DNA of 64,000 nucleotides from Bacillota bacterium. Its GTDB lineage: Bacteria > Bacillota > Clostridia > Lachnospirales > Lachnospiraceae. The DNA lies in the NCBI GenBank assembly GCA_023439125.1, contig JAEXOU010000012.1, positions 124,001 to 188,000 of the forward strand, written 5' to 3'. The notes below the pieces were generated by a model. It worked only from the letters and a program-made list of their open reading frames with translations, had not been told where the DNA came from and searched no databases. A program made the translations under genes and the position numbers. Each line of letters starts with the position of its first letter. Within the stretch, counting starts at the first letter, position 1. Shown here piece by piece: positions 55,948 through 64,000 of this stretch.

Positions 55948-57141
55948 TTACTCAATAATAGTAGCAACCTTACCTGAACCTACTGTACGTCCACCTTCAC
56001 GAATAGCGAATCCAAGACCCTGCTCCATAGCGATTGGGTGAATTAATTCGATAGTCATTTCGATGTTATCGCCAGGCATACACATTTCTGTACCTGCTGG
56101 TAAGTTACAAACACCAGTTACGTCAGTTGTTCTGAAGTAGAACTGTGGTCTGTAGTTGTTGAAGAATGGAGTATGACGTCCACCTTCGTCTTTAGTTAAT
56201 ACGTAAACCTGAGCTGTGAATTTCTTATGGCATTTGATGCTGCCTGGTTTACAAAGAACTTGTCCTCTTTCGATTTCTGTTCTCTGAACACCACGTAATA
56301 AAGCACCGATGTTATCACCAGCTTGAGCTTCATCAAGAAGTTTACGGAACATTTCGATACCAGTTACAACAACTTTACGAGTTTCTTCTTTAATACCAAC
56401 GATTTCAACTTCATCAGAAACATGAAGAGTACCACGCTCAACACGACCTGTAGCAACAGTACCACGACCTGTGATAGAGAATACGTCTTCTATTGGCATT
56501 AAGAATGGCTTATCTGTATCTCTTACTGGATCTGGAATCCAAGTATCAACAGCGTCAAATAATTCAAGAATCTTGTCGCCCCATTCACAAGATGGATCTT
56601 CAAGAGCTTTAAGAGCAGAACCTTGGATGATTGGAGTATCATCGCCTGGGAATTCATACTCGCTTAATAAGTCTCTGATTTCCATTTCTACTAATTCAAG
56701 TAATTCTGGATCATCAACCATATCACACTTGTTCATGAATACTACGATGTAAGGAACACCTACCTGACGGGATAATAAGATGTGCTCTTTTGTCTGAGCC
56801 ATAACACCATCAGTAGCAGCAACTACAAGGATAGCACCATCCATCTGAGCAGCACCAGTGATCATGTTCTTTACATAATCGGCATGGCCTGGACAGTCAA
56901 CGTGTGCATAGTGACGTTTCTTAGATTCATACTCAACGTGAGCTGTAGAGATAGTGATACCTCTTTCTCTTTCTTCTGGAGCTTTATCGATCTGATCGAA
57001 AGCAACAGCTTCACCAGTACCTAATCTCTGGTTAAGAGTCTTAGTGATAGCAGCTGTTAATGTAGTTTTACCATGATCTACGTGACCAATAGTACCAATA
57101 TTACAATGTGGTTTGTTTCTTTCAAACTTAGCTTTAGCCAT
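55948..57141 (-). CDS. tuf: elongation factor Tu
   Basis: A 397-residue EF-Tu delivering aminoacyl-tRNA. GTP motifs GHVDHGKTTL, DCPGHADYVKNM and NKCDMVD are intact, with the beta-barrel domains ending at KVATIIE. Last gene of the str operon, 225 bp after fusA, with a hairpin (57163-57180) just before its AAAGGAGG ribosome site. Confidence 0.99.
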   Translation of the reverse strand: MAKAKFERNKPHCNIGTIGHVDHGKTTLTAAITKTLNQRLGTGEAVAFDQIDKAPEERERGITISTAHVEYESKKRHYAHVDCPGHADYVKNMITGAAQMDGAILVVAATDGVMAQTKEHILLSRQVGVPYIVVFMNKCDMVDDPELLELVEMEIRDLLSEYEFPGDDTPIIQGSALKALEDPSCEWGDKILELFDAVDTWIPDPVRDTDKPFLMPIEDVFSITGRGTVATGRVERGTLHVSDEVEIVGIKEETRKVVVTGIEMFRKLLDEAQAGDNIGALLRGVQRTEIERGQVLCKPGSIKCHKKFTAQVYVLTKDEGGRHTPFFNNYRPQFYFRTTDVTGVCNLPAGTEMCMPGDNIEMTIELIHPIAMEQGLGFAIREGGRTVGSGKVATIIE

Positions 57142-57162
57142 TTTAAAAGTCCTCCTTTAATT

Positions 57163-57180
57163 ACACCTGTCTTCAGGTGT
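57163..57180. other. hairpin just before tuf
   Basis: Perfect palindrome with 7-bp arms ACACCTG/CAGGTGT and a 4-nt loop, ending 22 nt upstream of the tuf start. No T-run; possible mRNA processing or stability hairpin. Confidence 0.6.
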
Positions 57181-57329
57181 ATTAATTTTATAATTGATAT
57201 GCCTATTTCTCTTTGAAATCGCACTCTAGCTCCCTGCAACGCAGAAGAAGCATTTTATAAGCCTAATTATATTCGAAAAGTAAAATATTTTCAAGCAGAA
57301 AATAAAGTAGGTCTTATATTTATTTCAAT

Positions 57330-57357
57330 AGAACAAGTACCCTTCGGTACGTGTTCT
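57330..57357. other. hairpin after fusA
   Basis: Stem AGAACA-GTACC with GGTAC-TGTTCT (one mismatch) and a CTTC loop, 10 bp after fusA. No T-run, so processing or partial attenuation between fusA and tuf. Confidence 0.6.
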
Positions 57358-57366
57358 ACTGGTTAA

Positions 57367-59484
57367 TTATTTAGATTTGTTACTAAGAACTTTTTCTTGA
57401 ACATTCTTTGGAACCTGCTCGTAAGTAGAGAAGAACATGGAGTAGGAACCACGGCCCTGTGTCTTAGAACGAAGTGTTGTAGAATAACCAAACATTTCTG
57501 ACAAAGGAACGAATCCATGAATTACCTTAGAACCATTATTATCTTCTGTACCTTCGATACGACCACGACGGGAACTGATATCACCGATAACATCACCCAT
57601 GTAATCATCAGGAACAGTAACTTCAACTCTCATGATTGGCTCAAGTAAAACTGCACCAGCTTTGTGCATTGCATCTTTGAATGCCATAGAACCTGCAATC
57701 TTGAATGCCATTTCATTAGAATCGACTTCGTGGTAAGAACCATCGTAGCAGTTAGCGCTAACACCAAGAACTGGGAATCCTCCTAAGATACCACACTTCA
57801 TAGCATCTTCGATACCTGCCTGTACAGCTGGGATATATTCCTTAGGAATAGCACCACCAACTACAGTGTTTGTAAACTCGAATGTCTTCTCACCATTGAC
57901 ATCCATAGGAGCAAACTTAACTTTACAATGACCGTACTGACCACGACCACCAGACTGTTTTGCGTACTTACTATCAACGTCAACTGCTTTTGTGATACCC
58001 TCTTTGTATGCAACCTGAGGAGCACCTACGTTAGCTTCTACTTTGAATTCACGAAGAAGACGGTCAACGATGATTTCAAGGTGAAGCTCACCCATACCAG
58101 CGATGATTGTCTGTCCTGTTTCTTCATCCGTACGAACACGGAAGGTTGGATCTTCTTCAGCAAGTTTTGCTAAAGCTTCGCCCATCTTATCCTGTCCAGC
58201 TTTTGTCTTAGGCTCGATTGCAACGTCAATAACTGGTTCTGGGAATTCCATAGACTCTAAGATTACAGGAGACTTTTCATCACAGATAGTATCACCAGTT
58301 GTTGTGATCTTAAAACCTACAGCAGCTGCGATATCACCTGCGTATACTTTTTCAAGATCTTCTCTCTTATTCGCATGCATCTGAAGAATACGACCAACAC
58401 GTTCCTTCTTATTCTTAGTAGCATTTAATACATAAGAACCGGAGTTCAATGTACCAGAGTAAACTCTGAAGAATGCAAGCTTACCAACGAATGGATCCGC
58501 CATAATCTTAAATGCTAATGCTGCAAAAGGTTCGTCATCGGTTGAATGTCTTACAACTTCATTACCATCCTCATCAACACCATTGATTGCAGGGATATCT
58601 GTTGGAGCTGGCATGTATTCAACTACTGCATCTAATAACTTCTGAACGCCCTTATTTCTATAAGCACTACCACAAAGTACAGGAATTATCTGAACTGCGA
58701 TTGTTGCTCTTCTAAGAGCTGCTTTCAATTGTTCCTGAGATGGCTCAGCACCCTCTAAGTAACCTTCAAGCAATTCATCATCTGTTTCACAGATAGATTC
58801 AATCATAGCTGCTCTATATTCATCAGCTATATCTTTCATATCATCAGGGATCTCTCTAATTTCAATCTGATCTCCCTTATCATCAAGATAGTAATAAGCT
58901 TTCATTTCGAAAAGATCAATTACACCAGTAAAAGTATCTTCTTTACCGATTGGTAATTGGATAGGAACAGCGTTCTTACCTAATCTTCTCTTAATCATAT
59001 CTACTACGTTGAAGAAGTTTGCACCAGAGATGTCCATCTTATTAACGAAAGCCATTCTTGGTACGTTATATTTATCTGCCTGACGCCATACTGTTTCAGA
59101 CTGTGGTTCTACACCACCCTTTGCACAAAATACACCAACCGCACTATCAAGTACACGTAATGAACGTTCAACTTCGACAGTAAAGTCAACGTGTCCAGGG
59201 GTATCGATAATATTGATACGGTGCTCTAATGCGCCCGGTTTCTTTTTATGCTCGAATTCCTGAGTCCAGTGACATGTTGTAGCGGCTGAAGTGATTGTGA
59301 TACCTCTTTCTTGTTCCTGCTCCATCCAGTCCATAGTTGCAGTACCTTCATGAGTATCACCAATTTTGTAGTTAACACCGGTATAATATAAGATACGCTC
59401 TGTAAGAGTTGTCTTACCAGCATCGATATGAGCCATAATACCGATATTTCTTGTTCTCTCTAATGGGTATTCTCTTCCAGCCAA
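57367..59484 (-). CDS. fusA: elongation factor G
   Basis: A 705-residue EF-G driving translocation. GTP motifs AHIDAGKTTLTERIL, DTPGHVDFTVEVER and NKMDISGA, plus C-terminal domains ending in the RGRIEGTEDNNGSK region, are typical. The start is TTG at 59484, with AAGGAGG 8 nt upstream, unusual for so highly expressed a gene. Third gene of the str operon. Confidence 0.99.
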   Translation of the reverse strand: MAGREYPLERTRNIGIMAHIDAGKTTLTERILYYTGVNYKIGDTHEGTATMDWMEQEQERGITITSAATTCHWTQEFEHKKKPGALEHRINIIDTPGHVDFTVEVERSLRVLDSAVGVFCAKGGVEPQSETVWRQADKYNVPRMAFVNKMDISGANFFNVVDMIKRRLGKNAVPIQLPIGKEDTFTGVIDLFEMKAYYYLDDKGDQIEIREIPDDMKDIADEYRAAMIESICETDDELLEGYLEGAEPSQEQLKAALRRATIAVQIIPVLCGSAYRNKGVQKLLDAVVEYMPAPTDIPAINGVDEDGNEVVRHSTDDEPFAALAFKIMADPFVGKLAFFRVYSGTLNSGSYVLNATKNKKERVGRILQMHANKREDLEKVYAGDIAAAVGFKITTTGDTICDEKSPVILESMEFPEPVIDVAIEPKTKAGQDKMGEALAKLAEEDPTFRVRTDEETGQTIIAGMGELHLEIIVDRLLREFKVEANVGAPQVAYKEGITKAVDVDSKYAKQSGGRGQYGHCKVKFAPMDVNGEKTFEFTNTVVGGAIPKEYIPAVQAGIEDAMKCGILGGFPVLGVSANCYDGSYHEVDSNEMAFKIAGSMAFKDAMHKAGAVLLEPIMRVEVTVPDDYMGDVIGDISSRRGRIEGTEDNNGSKVIHGFVPLSEMFGYSTTLRSKTQGRGSYSMFFSTYEQVPKNVQEKVLSNKSK

Positions 59485-59544
59485 GGATTTTTCCTCCTTA
59501 TTAATGACAATTACTTATTGTAATTGCAAACTATTCTTGGTTTG

Positions 59545-59577
59545 CGTAATAGATAGCCCAATAGGCTACCTATTACG
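59545..59577. other. hairpin between rpsG and fusA
   Basis: Stem CGTAATAG-TAGCC with GGCTA-CTATTACG (one mismatch) around a 5-nt loop. No T-run on the minus strand. Confidence 0.6.
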
Positions 59578-59605
59578 ATAAAATCGTGCATAAGAATATC
59601 ACTAA

Positions 59606-60076
59606 TTACCAGCGATAATGAGCAAATGCTTTGTTTGCCTCTGCCATCTTGTGCATATCTTCTTTTCTCTTAACAGCGGATCCAGTGTTAGCTGCAGCAT
59701 CTAAAATTTCTCCTGCAAGTCTATCTACCTGAGTCTTCTCGCCTCTCTTACGTGAAAAGATTGTTAACCAACGAAGAGCTAATGCTTGTCTTCTGTCTGG
59801 TCTAACTTCGATTGGCACCTGATAAGTTGCACCACCGATACGACGAGCTTTAACTTCTAATACAGGCATGATATTGTTCATAGCCTCTTCGAATACTTCG
59901 ATAGCGTCCTTACCGGACTTTGCTGCTACCTTTTCAAAAGCGCCGTATACGATCTTCTGAGCAGTTCCCTTCTTACCATCAAGCATGATGTTGTTGATCA
60001 ACTTAGTAACGATCTTGTTATTGTAAATTGGATCTGCTAATACATCTCTTTTTTGTATATGTCCTTTACGTGGCAC
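59606..60076 (-). CDS. rpsG: 30S ribosomal protein S7
   Basis: A 156-residue S7 (PRKGHIQKRDVLADP, ARRIGGATYQVPIEVRPDRRQALA, ending AFAHYRW), nucleating the 30S head. GTG start at 60076 with GGAGGG upstream. Second gene of the str operon. Confidence 0.99.
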   Translation of the reverse strand: MPRKGHIQKRDVLADPIYNNKIVTKLINNIMLDGKKGTAQKIVYGAFEKVAAKSGKDAIEVFEEAMNNIMPVLEVKARRIGGATYQVPIEVRPDRRQALALRWLTIFSRKRGEKTQVDRLAGEILDAAANTGSAVKRKEDMHKMAEANKAFAHYRW

Positions 60077-60097
60077 GTTGCTTCCCTCCTTAATATC

Positions 60098-60118
60098 GGT
60101 TACAAAATACTTGTAACC
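60098..60118. other. hairpin between rpsL and rpsG
   Basis: Perfect 8-bp arms GGTTACAA and TTGTAACC around a 5-nt loop, just before the rpsG ribosome site. No T-run. Confidence 0.6.
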
Positions 60119-60279
60119 ATTAATTCTACGGTACTCACATTACTGTGTTCATGCTAGTTTAATATCTATATTTAAAATCGAACATACCGCAACCACTGTA
60201 GTATAAGTCGTTCTTTAAATAAAAAATTAACCCGGCATTCCATGTAGCTTAGGCTACGAAATTAGTAATGAGAAAATTA

Positions 60280-60699
60280 TTATTTAGCGTCTTTAGGTCT
60301 CTTAGCTCCATATTTGGAACGAGCCTGTCTTCTCTTAGCTACACCTGCTGTATCGAGTGTACCTCTGACGATGTGATATCTTGTACCTGGAAGGTCCTTT
60401 ACTCTACCACCTCTGATTAATACAACACTATGCTCCTGAAGATTGTGTCCTTCACCTGGGATATAGCTTGTTACTTCCATACCATTGCTCAAACGAACTC
60501 TGGCAATTTTTCTAAGCGCTGAGTTAGGCTTCTTAGGAGTTGCTGTTCTTACTGCTGTACAAACACCTCTCTTCTGTGGAGCGGATGTTTCTGTAGCTTT
60601 TTTCTGTAAGGAGTTAAATCCTTTTTGTAATGCTGGAGCAGTTGATTTCTTCTCCACCACTTTTCTGCCTTTTCTTACTAACTGGTTGAATGTTGGCAT
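60280..60699 (-). CDS. rpsL: 30S ribosomal protein S12
   Basis: A 139-residue S12 at the decoding centre (TPKKPNSALRKIARVRLSNG, IPGEGHNLQEHSVVLIRGG). Lysine in KKPNSA is at the classic streptomycin position; the sensitive form appears present. First gene of the str operon, preceded by AGGAGGTG and a consensus promoter. No L7Ae-like or rpoC gene lies upstream. Confidence 0.99.
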   Translation of the reverse strand: MPTFNQLVRKGRKVVEKKSTAPALQKGFNSLQKKATETSAPQKRGVCTAVRTATPKKPNSALRKIARVRLSNGMEVTSYIPGEGHNLQEHSVVLIRGGRVKDLPGTRYHIVRGTLDTAGVAKRRQARSKYGAKRPKDAK

Positions 60700-60824
60700 T
60701 AATTTTTCACCTCCTGATAAGTATTCGATGTTTCGTGGTTGCTTATGCAGACTTTCGCTGCGTTGTCATCCCTCATAGGAAATTGACATAACAAATAACG
60801 TGCGCTACATTGCGCGCAGATTTG

Positions 60825-60853
60825 ATTATACTTCCGAAACGTGTCGTTGTCAA
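60825..60853 (-). promoter_or_regulatory. str operon promoter (perfect consensus)
   Basis: TTGACA (60853-60848), 17-bp spacer, TATAAT (60830-60825) on the minus strand. An A-rich tract upstream (CAAGAAAAAAATTGG) resembles an UP element. The leader to rpsL is about 120 nt. Confidence 0.88.
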
Positions 60854-60922
60854 GGCTATTTTGATGGTTATTTCCAATTTTTTTCTTGAAATTTCTTACG
60901 CATTTGACAGACTTTTCAATTA

Positions 60923-60970
60923 AAAATAAAAAGACGACTTAACAGTCACGTTAGTTTCTGCTAAATCGTC
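60923..60970 (-). terminator. terminator upstream of the str promoter
   Basis: Thirteen-base-pair stem (GACGATTTAGCAG with CTGTTAAGTCGTC, two G-U pairs, read on the minus strand) followed by TTTTTATTTTT. It ends a minus-strand transcript starting beyond it, before the str promoter. Confidence 0.85.
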
Positions 60971-61217
60971 CTTTTTTATCAATTGCTATTGATTTTTTCT
61001 TGTGTAACTTTTTCATGTCAGGTCTACTTCATTCCATGTTTATCTTATGTATCTTACGTCCTCATTTTACAAATGTGTTCAAATACCAGGGGTATCCGAT
61101 ACGTCCTATGTATATTGTAAAACAATTCTTTTATCTAAATGTGTATTAATTTAAACATACTTACATATGGTAACTATGATTAAATTTTTCTTTCGTAAGT
61201 CAGTGATTCTTACTGAC
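60923..61217 (-). ncRNA. putative ~295-nt transcript between rpsL and rpoD
   Basis: Bounded by a strong promoter at 61224-61252 and a terminator at 60933-60970. It contains no long frame; the only short frame near the end, a 21-codon basic one (begins MKKLHKKKS), lacks a ribosome site. Local hairpins include GTCAGT/ACTGAC near the 5' end and ATACC-CCT-GGTAT in the middle. It may be a small RNA or an unrecognised short gene; no match to a known RNA family could be made by eye. Confidence 0.45.
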
Positions 61218-61223
61218 AAATAG

Positions 61224-61252
61224 ATTATATAAAATTTTTCTAAAATAGTCAA
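61224..61252 (-). promoter_or_regulatory. promoter of the putative ncRNA
   Basis: TTGACT (61252-61247), 17-bp spacer, TATAAT (61229-61224) on the minus strand, five matches in the -35 and a perfect -10. No protein gene starts downstream before the terminator at 60970. Confidence 0.7.
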
Positions 61253-61387
61253 TATAATGTGGTATAATACATTATTTACCACAATATGTTGTATTTTCCA
61301 TTTTTATAATTCTTTTCTTCATTTACAAAGGAAAATAATAAAAATCAAAAACGCAAAGATTTTATTCCAATTAGACATATACTATGA

Positions 61388-61393
61388 TATAAT
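61388..61393 (+). promoter_or_regulatory. -10 element of rpoD
   Basis: TATAAT on the plus strand 52 bp before the rpoD start, with a poor -35 (TTCCAA, 17 bp upstream). It gives a leader of about 45 nt. Confidence 0.45.
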
Positions 61394-61444
61394 GTTGATT
61401 GGTGACTTTTTTCGCCCAAGACGAAAATACTGGAGGTCCATCCA

Positions 61445-62560
61445 ATGGAAGAACAAGTAAACAGCTTTGAAGCGCGCTTAAAAGAACTAGTTGCTTTTGC
61501 TAATGATAATAAAGGTGTAATCGAAGTAGGAAAAGTAAATGACTTCTTTAAAGAATTAAATCTGAATGTACGACAGATTGATAAAATATACGAGTATTTG
61601 GAAGCTAATAATATAGTAGTTTTAAATCCAACTGACGATGATGAACCAGATGATGATATTCTTCTTGAATTAGAAGATGATGCTGATGTTCTCGCAGAAG
61701 CTGAGGATATTTCAACTATGGTTGCTACGATTTCAGATGATCCTGTAAAACAGTATCTAAAGGAAATTGGTAGTTATCCTCTTCTATCGATTGCAGAAGA
61801 AATCGAGTTGGCTAAGAAAATTGAAAATGGTGACGCAATGGCAAAGCGTATTCTAGCCGAATCAAACCTACGACTTGTTGTAAGTATAGCAAAACGCTAT
61901 GTAGGACGTGGTCTATCCTTTCTTGATTTAATACAAGAAGGAAATTTAGGTTTAATAAAGGCTGTAGATAAATTTGATTATAGTAAAGGATATAAATTCA
62001 GTACGTATGCAACCTGGTGGATTCGTCAAGCGATCACACGTTCCATTGCTGATCAGTCTCGAACAATTCGAATACCAGTTCATATGTCTGAAGTTATTAA
62101 TAAAACTTACAGAGTTTCTCGTAATTTACTACAAGAATTAGGTCGTGAACCTAGTGAACAAGAACTTGCCGATGCAATGAATCTTCCTATTGAAAAGGTA
62201 CGTGAAATCTTAAAAGTGTCTGCAGACCCAATCTCGTTAGATACTCCAATTGGTGAAGAAGATGATAGCCACCTTGGAGATTTTATTAAAGATGACACTA
62301 TTATGGGACCTGAAGATGCTGCATCATATGCTGTACTTCAAGATCAAATCAGTAAACTACTTGACACACTTACTGATCGTGAACAACGTGTATTAATTCT
62401 TCGTTTTGGTTTACAAGATGGTAGAAGCCGTACTTTAGAAGAAGTAGGTAAAGAATTTAATGTTACTCGTGAGCGTATTCGACAGATTGAAGCAAAAGCA
62501 CTTCGAAAATTAAGACATCCTAGTCGAGCACGGATGTTAAAGGGGTATGATCTTAACTAA
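61445..62560 (+). CDS. rpoD: primary sigma factor RpoD/SigA
   Basis: A 371-residue sigma-70. An acidic region 1.1 (DDDEPDDDILLELEDD) is followed by region 1.2/2 (DPVKQYLKEIG, YKFSTYATWWIRQAITRSI), region 3 and region 4.2 (GRSRTLEEVGKEFNVTRERIRQIEAKALRKLRHP). GGAGGT lies before the ATG. Unlike the usual dnaG-rpoD arrangement, no dnaG precedes it; it is divergent from the str operon and followed 24 bp later by a plsC-like gene. Confidence 0.99.
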   Translation: MEEQVNSFEARLKELVAFANDNKGVIEVGKVNDFFKELNLNVRQIDKIYEYLEANNIVVLNPTDDDEPDDDILLELEDDADVLAEAEDISTMVATISDDPVKQYLKEIGSYPLLSIAEEIELAKKIENGDAMAKRILAESNLRLVVSIAKRYVGRGLSFLDLIQEGNLGLIKAVDKFDYSKGYKFSTYATWWIRQAITRSIADQSRTIRIPVHMSEVINKTYRVSRNLLQELGREPSEQELADAMNLPIEKVREILKVSADPISLDTPIGEEDDSHLGDFIKDDTIMGPEDAASYAVLQDQISKLLDTLTDREQRVLILRFGLQDGRSRTLEEVGKEFNVTRERIRQIEAKALRKLRHPSRARMLKGYDLN

Positions 62561-62584
62561 TCACATGTAAAGGGATGGATTCGT

Positions 62585-63295
62585 ATGAAAAGAATTGCTT
62601 TAATGTTTTTAAGAAGTTTCTTTAACTTACCGCTATGGCTGTGGCAATTACACGAATTATGTAAGATCGAAAAACATGATCGTTTCGAACGATATGCATG
62701 GATGCATAAATTAGTTCCTGTCGCAAATCGACGTGGACGAGTTAAGATTGAATGTCACGGACAAGAAAATATACCAAAAGAATCTGGATATATCTGCTTC
62801 CCTAACCATCAGGGATTGTTTGATGCTCTGGCCATTATAGAGACACACGAAAAGCCTTTTGTTACCGTCATGAAAAAAGAAGTAAAAGATATCTTTTTAC
62901 TCCGCAACATTATATGTTTATTTCAAGCTGAAATTATCGATCGCGAAGATATTCGCCAATCCATGACAGTAATAAAGAATATGACAAATCGTGTGAAAGC
63001 AGGAGAAAATTTTGTTATCTTTGCAGAAGGGACAAGAAGTCGTGATGGAAATAATATCGGGGAATTTAAAGGTGGAAGCTTTAAGAGCGCTATGAATGCT
63101 CGTTGTCCTATTGTTCCAGTTGCATTAATTGATTCATATAAAGCATTTGATACTAAATCAATCAAAAAATTAACAGTTCAGATTCATTATTTAAAGCCTC
63201 TATACTATGAAGATTATCAAGGAATGAAATCTACTGAGATCGCAACTCTTGTTGAAAATAGAATTCGTGAAACGATTCAAGCCAATATAAAATAG
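62585..63295 (+). CDS. plsC: 1-acyl-sn-glycerol-3-phosphate acyltransferase
   Basis: A 236-residue LPLAT acyltransferase. The catalytic HX4D motif is in PNHQGLFDAL and the acceptor-binding motif in FAEGTRSRDG, followed by IVPVALIDSYKAF. It makes phosphatidic acid at the membrane. AAGGGATGG precedes the ATG. Cotranscribed with rpoD, ended by a strong terminator. Confidence 0.95.
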   Translation: MKRIALMFLRSFFNLPLWLWQLHELCKIEKHDRFERYAWMHKLVPVANRRGRVKIECHGQENIPKESGYICFPNHQGLFDALAIIETHEKPFVTVMKKEVKDIFLLRNIICLFQAEIIDREDIRQSMTVIKNMTNRVKAGENFVIFAEGTRSRDGNNIGEFKGGSFKSAMNARCPIVPVALIDSYKAFDTKSIKKLTVQIHYLKPLYYEDYQGMKSTEIATLVENRIRETIQANIK

Positions 63296-63304
63296 GATTA
63301 GTTA

Positions 63305-63338
63305 AAAGGACTGTCGCATCATGCAACAGTCCTTTTTG
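63305..63338 (+). terminator. rpoD-plsC terminator
   Basis: Perfect 10-bp arms AAAGGACTGT and ACAGTCCTTT, then five T residues, 10 bp after plsC. Confidence 0.93.
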
Positions 63339-63377
63339 TTTGCTAAGAGTTTGTGATTTTTTGCTATGAGGAAGAAA

Positions 63378-63478
63378 GAGGACATATCTATATTTTCTAC
63401 GGTGCGCTACGCCCACAAGCCCACAAAGAGCGTGTGACTTTTAAGGCCTTCGGAAATATACATATGTCCCCTTTTTAT
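63378..63478 (+). other. extended hairpin with conserved core, copy 2 (E2)
   Basis: Outer stem GGACATAT-TATATTT with AAATATA-ATATGTCC and an inner region holding GCTACGCCCACAAGCCCA and GTGTGACTTTTAAGG, then CTTCGGAAATATAC; TTTTTATTTTT follows. The core aligns with E1 (minus strand, 50592-50710), while the outer stem sequences differ, yet both pair. It lies 40 bp after the plsC terminator. Confidence 0.75.
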
Positions 63479-63515
63479 TTTTGCAAATAATTAAATACTA
63501 CTAAGGAGTGTTCCC

Positions 63516-64000
63516 TTATTTTACCATATTCAATAAATTTGTATCTTTGATAAAACTATTAACATTATATAGTACAAGTACATCCGTTATACCGTAATCT
63601 TGAATTAGTTTTGAAATCGGCATATTCAGATAGCGTAAATCTACCATATAAGTTGTTTCAAAGTGATTTACCGCAAATGGTGCAAAGCAATGTGCATAGG
63701 AATCCTTTATAATAAGAAGTTTTTTCCCATTCGTATTTTCTGTATTAATTTCTACCAATGCATTATTACCATTCATATACATAGAGTATTTATCCTTAGT
63801 ATCAAGGTGACTGAATTCATATAGTGTATCCTTGATCTTACGGTCCATGTTATATTCAACCTGATACTTAAAATTTGTATCATAGATTTCCATAACATCC
63901 GCCGGAACATTGACATTCACTTTAGAATAGATCGTTCCTAGAAAATCATCCGACACTACCTTAATATCAAACTCATCTTTTGTCATTGGTGTGAATCCCA
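63516..64000 (-). CDS. DHHW/AlgX-like protein, 3' part (cut by window edge)
   Basis: At least 161 residues, open to the window end, so the start lies outside. The visible C-terminal part has the DHHW/AlgX signature LLIIKDSYAHCFAPFAVNHF, then MVDLRYLNMPISKLIQDYGITDVLVLYN. Such SGNH-like proteins work on the cell surface in O-acetylation or export of polysaccharides. No terminator was recognised after it, only E2 on the other strand. Confidence 0.78.
   Translation of the reverse strand, partial: GFTPMTKDEFDIKVVSDDFLGTIYSKVNVNVPADVMEIYDTNFKYQVEYNMDRKIKDTLYEFSHLDTKDKYSMYMNGNNALVEINTENTNGKKLLIIKDSYAHCFAPFAVNHFETTYMVDLRYLNMPISKLIQDYGITDVLVLYNVNSFIKDTNLLNMVK

Noticed and set aside
60961..61031. 21-codon basic peptide gene at the end of the putative ncRNA
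   Set aside because: No Shine-Dalgarno sequence lies before its ATG and its final codons are inside the terminator stem.
60923..61217. 6S RNA between rpsL and rpoD
   Set aside because: The 5' and 3' ends do not form the long closing stem with a large central bubble expected of 6S RNA.

Overview
The window is AT-rich, Gram-positive, clostridial DNA. The gene set points to a motile anaerobe of the Lachnospiraceae type, with a Lachnoclostridium/Clostridium phytofermentans-like organism as the best guess; this is inferred from gene content and order and was not verified. Support includes hpf-secA-prfB order, an Mbl-type mreB next to flagellar rod genes, a flavodiiron protein, a 371-residue SigA, a long-form HPF, a clostridial acyl-ACP thioesterase and a GH3 beta-glucosidase. 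No rRNA, tRNA, CRISPR array, phage or transposase gene was seen.

Layout. 0-5 kb: accessory block with a hydrolase, a MarR regulator, a MATE pump, a divergent MocR-type regulator sharing a palindromic operator with the pump, and a VOC protein. 5-10.5 kb: a response regulator/histidine kinase operon followed by an anchored PepSY-DUF4097 protein and a small membrane protein, then two small redox-type genes. 10.7-18.5 kb: purine metabolism with two GMP synthase paralogues, one lacking a functional glutaminase half, plus purC, small regulators and hypotheticals, and D-Ala-D-Ala ligase. 18.6-22.4 kb: vWA lipoprotein, flavodiiron protein, YfbR-like nucleotidase. 22.5-35.8 kb: housekeeping run uvrB-uvrA, cheW, prfB (programmed frameshift), secA, hpf, trxB and a CPBP protease. 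35.9-46.3 kb: thioesterase, CvfB-like protein, YvyF-like protein, comFC, nucleotidyltransferase, recD2, then flgJ-like/flgG/flgF/mreB. 46.3-55.8 kb: EAL-type c-di-GMP protein, beta-glucosidase, paired ABC exporters, methyltransferase. 55.9-64 kb: str operon (rpsL, rpsG, fusA, tuf), divergent rpoD-plsC, and the end of a DHHW/AlgX-like gene cut by the window edge.

The most unusual material is non-coding. (1) A ~260-bp nested inverted-repeat element is present in two full copies and one deleted copy (uvrB-cheW, secA-hpf and cvfB-yvyF gaps). (2) Two ~110-bp hairpins at operon ends share a conserved core on different outer stems. (3) A transcription unit of about 300 nt without a convincing gene lies between rpsL and rpoD, with a near-consensus promoter and a strong terminator. 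(4) Three exact DnaA-box 9-mers lie in the 670-bp hpf-trxB gap, far from any visible replication gene.
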